A DNA stretch of 64,000 nucleotides from Yponomeuta sedellus. Its lineage: Eukaryota > Arthropoda > Insecta > Lepidoptera > Yponomeutidae. Within the stretch, counting starts at the first letter, position 1; every line of letters begins with the position of its first letter. The notes under the pieces are model-generated. The model was not told where the DNA came from. It did no database searches and worked only from the letters and a program-made list of their open reading frames with translations. The position numbers were made by a program, and so were the translations under genes. Of the stretch, positions 63,262-64,000 are shown piece after piece. Where the stretch lies: positions 3,329,623 through 3,393,622 of the forward strand of contig OW203725.1 of NCBI GenBank assembly GCA_934045075.1, in the 5' to 3' direction.

Positions 63262-63521
63262 ACAATGCGCAGTTTTTTATTCTTTTTAATGCACTAACCC
63301 GTGCTAATGACAATATTAAAACCTTTTAAGAGGCTAAAAATTCCACCCATGCCGGGATTCGAACCCGCGACCTCTGGCTATCCGTGCCAGCGCTCTTCCA
63401 ACTGAGCTAATGGGCGACTCACCGGCATCAGTGAAATTTCGAACCTCTTTACAATACTCTCTGTATTACTTACAGGCAGGTGGATTTTTTAGCCTCTTAT
63501 TAGGTTTTTACAATGCGCAGT
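63262..63521 (-). mobile_element. tRNA-SINE-1 with inverted extra tail, 12-bp target duplication
   Basis: ACAATGCGCAGT at 63262-63273 and 63510-63521 encloses the insertion. From the left it holds T-rich tail, AATGCACTAACCCGTGCTAA, the complete tRNA-like part and part of the leader on the minus strand. At about 63478 it switches to direct GGTGGATTTTTTAGCCTC then TTATTAGG. As at 3649-3832, one duplication surrounds both orientations. Confidence 0.85.
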
Positions 63522-63713
63522 AGCTAAGAAGCTAATTGGTCAAATATTTGTGTATAATTTGAACAAAGATTAGCAAACTTTAAGCAAACTTATGCCTACT
63601 TTGTTTTAAATACATTATAGTATATTTGTAATTATTTCATTGTACAAAAAAAAAAAGAAATGGGAACGCAAGAAATTTGGTAATAATAGTTCAATTAGTT
63701 AAGTTAAGTTTGA

Positions 63714-63925
63714 CGACCTCGGTGGCCTAGCGGTAGTACATCTACCTACTTAGCAAGAGGTCCCGGGTTCGAATCCCGGCTGGGAACAAAAAAAAAACCC
63801 CAGGTCTTGGATGTTTACATGTTTGTGATGTCGTTGTATCTGGTTCCCACGACACAGGGTATCTTAATGTGGGGCTGGCCCCACTTCTTCTTCTTGGCTT
63901 CTGGAAGCAATGTATGTAAATGTTT
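63714..63925 (+). mobile_element. tRNA-SINE-2, full length with small internal insertion
   Basis: GACCTCGGTGGCCTAGCGGT, GGTTCGAATCCCGG and AGGTCTTGGATGTTTACATG. Near 63880 the usual GGGGCCAGAAGC is replaced by GGGGCTGGCCCCACTTCTTC then TTCTTGGCTTCTGGAAGC, an insertion of about 26 bases including a short CTT run. Confidence 0.8.
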
Positions 63926-64000
63926 AAAAATGTTTAGTTTTTTTGTTTGTTCATGAATGCATTGAATTAAATTAAATGTAGTAAAATGAAATAATAAATT

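Overview
The window looks like repeat-dense, gene-poor nuclear DNA of an insect, most probably a moth or butterfly (Lepidoptera). The reasons are visible AT-richness, dozens of tRNA- and 5S-rRNA-like SINEs, 5'-truncated CR1/Jockey-like and RTE-like LINEs with simple-repeat tails, A|TC...CTAG|T Helitrons with a GC hairpin before the terminus, TA-flanked mariner-type MITEs and a piggyBac relic. The order is inferred from repeat style; no host marker gene is present to confirm it. I found no intact host gene, no functional tRNA or rRNA gene, and nothing bacterial (no operons, CRISPR or insertion sequences). Most long open frames are translations of simple repeats or mosaics of SINE pieces. Only two short frames resist that explanation (18863-19090 on + and 53374-53703 on -).

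Family names used here are local. 5S-SINE-a and 5S-SINE-b are two related SINE families whose 5' part resembles the internal promoter of 5S rRNA. tRNA-SINE-1 is the family with the AGCCTCTAAATAGG tail. tRNA-SINE-2 has a tRNA-Gly(GCC)-like head. tRNA-SINE-3 shares its 3' tail with an RNase H-bearing LINE found at 48820-49218. tRNA-SINE-4 is a single copy at 28262-28506. LINE-RTE-A encodes a WAGH...W-type C-terminus and often ends in GAA, GAC or GAT triplets. LINE-RTE-B encodes WFGHVERM and ends in TATG repeats. The CR1-like LINEs end in a 3' UTR containing GGCGGCC and CAATAAAG and a TCTA, TTTC or TCTTA tail.

Layout: 0-7 kb holds scattered SINEs and a SINE insertion with its own inverted copy and a 13-bp target duplication. 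7-10 kb holds two LINE 3' halves and a (TTTC)n tract. 10-16 kb holds LINE-RTE-B, a 647-bp MITE with very long arms, a full tRNA-SINE-3 and a CR1-like LINE. 16-21 kb is sparse, with the first unexplained frame. 21-28 kb holds a three-stage compound microsatellite, a 5S-SINE split by a solo LTR, a 565-bp MITE and a Helitron split by an LTR-like insert. 28-37 kb holds a 250-bp tandem array, 5S-SINEs and a CR1-like LINE. 36-43 kb holds Helitrons, fold-back repeats and a second MITE copy. 43-50 kb holds a (TATG)n tract and a 5S-SINE carrying two nested insertions. 50-54 kb holds the piggyBac relic and the second unexplained frame. 54-64 kb holds 5S-SINE-b copies, LINE-RTE-A ends and more SINEs.

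The elements interact as parasites of one another: SINEs carry LINE-type tails, LINE tails seeded microsatellites, and later insertions cut earlier ones, which gives a readable relative chronology. No new protein-based system is evident. The observations most worth following are the 5S-derived SINEs, the recurrent inverted tRNA-SINE-1 copies, the SINE-LINE tail sharing, and a MITE with a pol III B-box-like motif in its arms.
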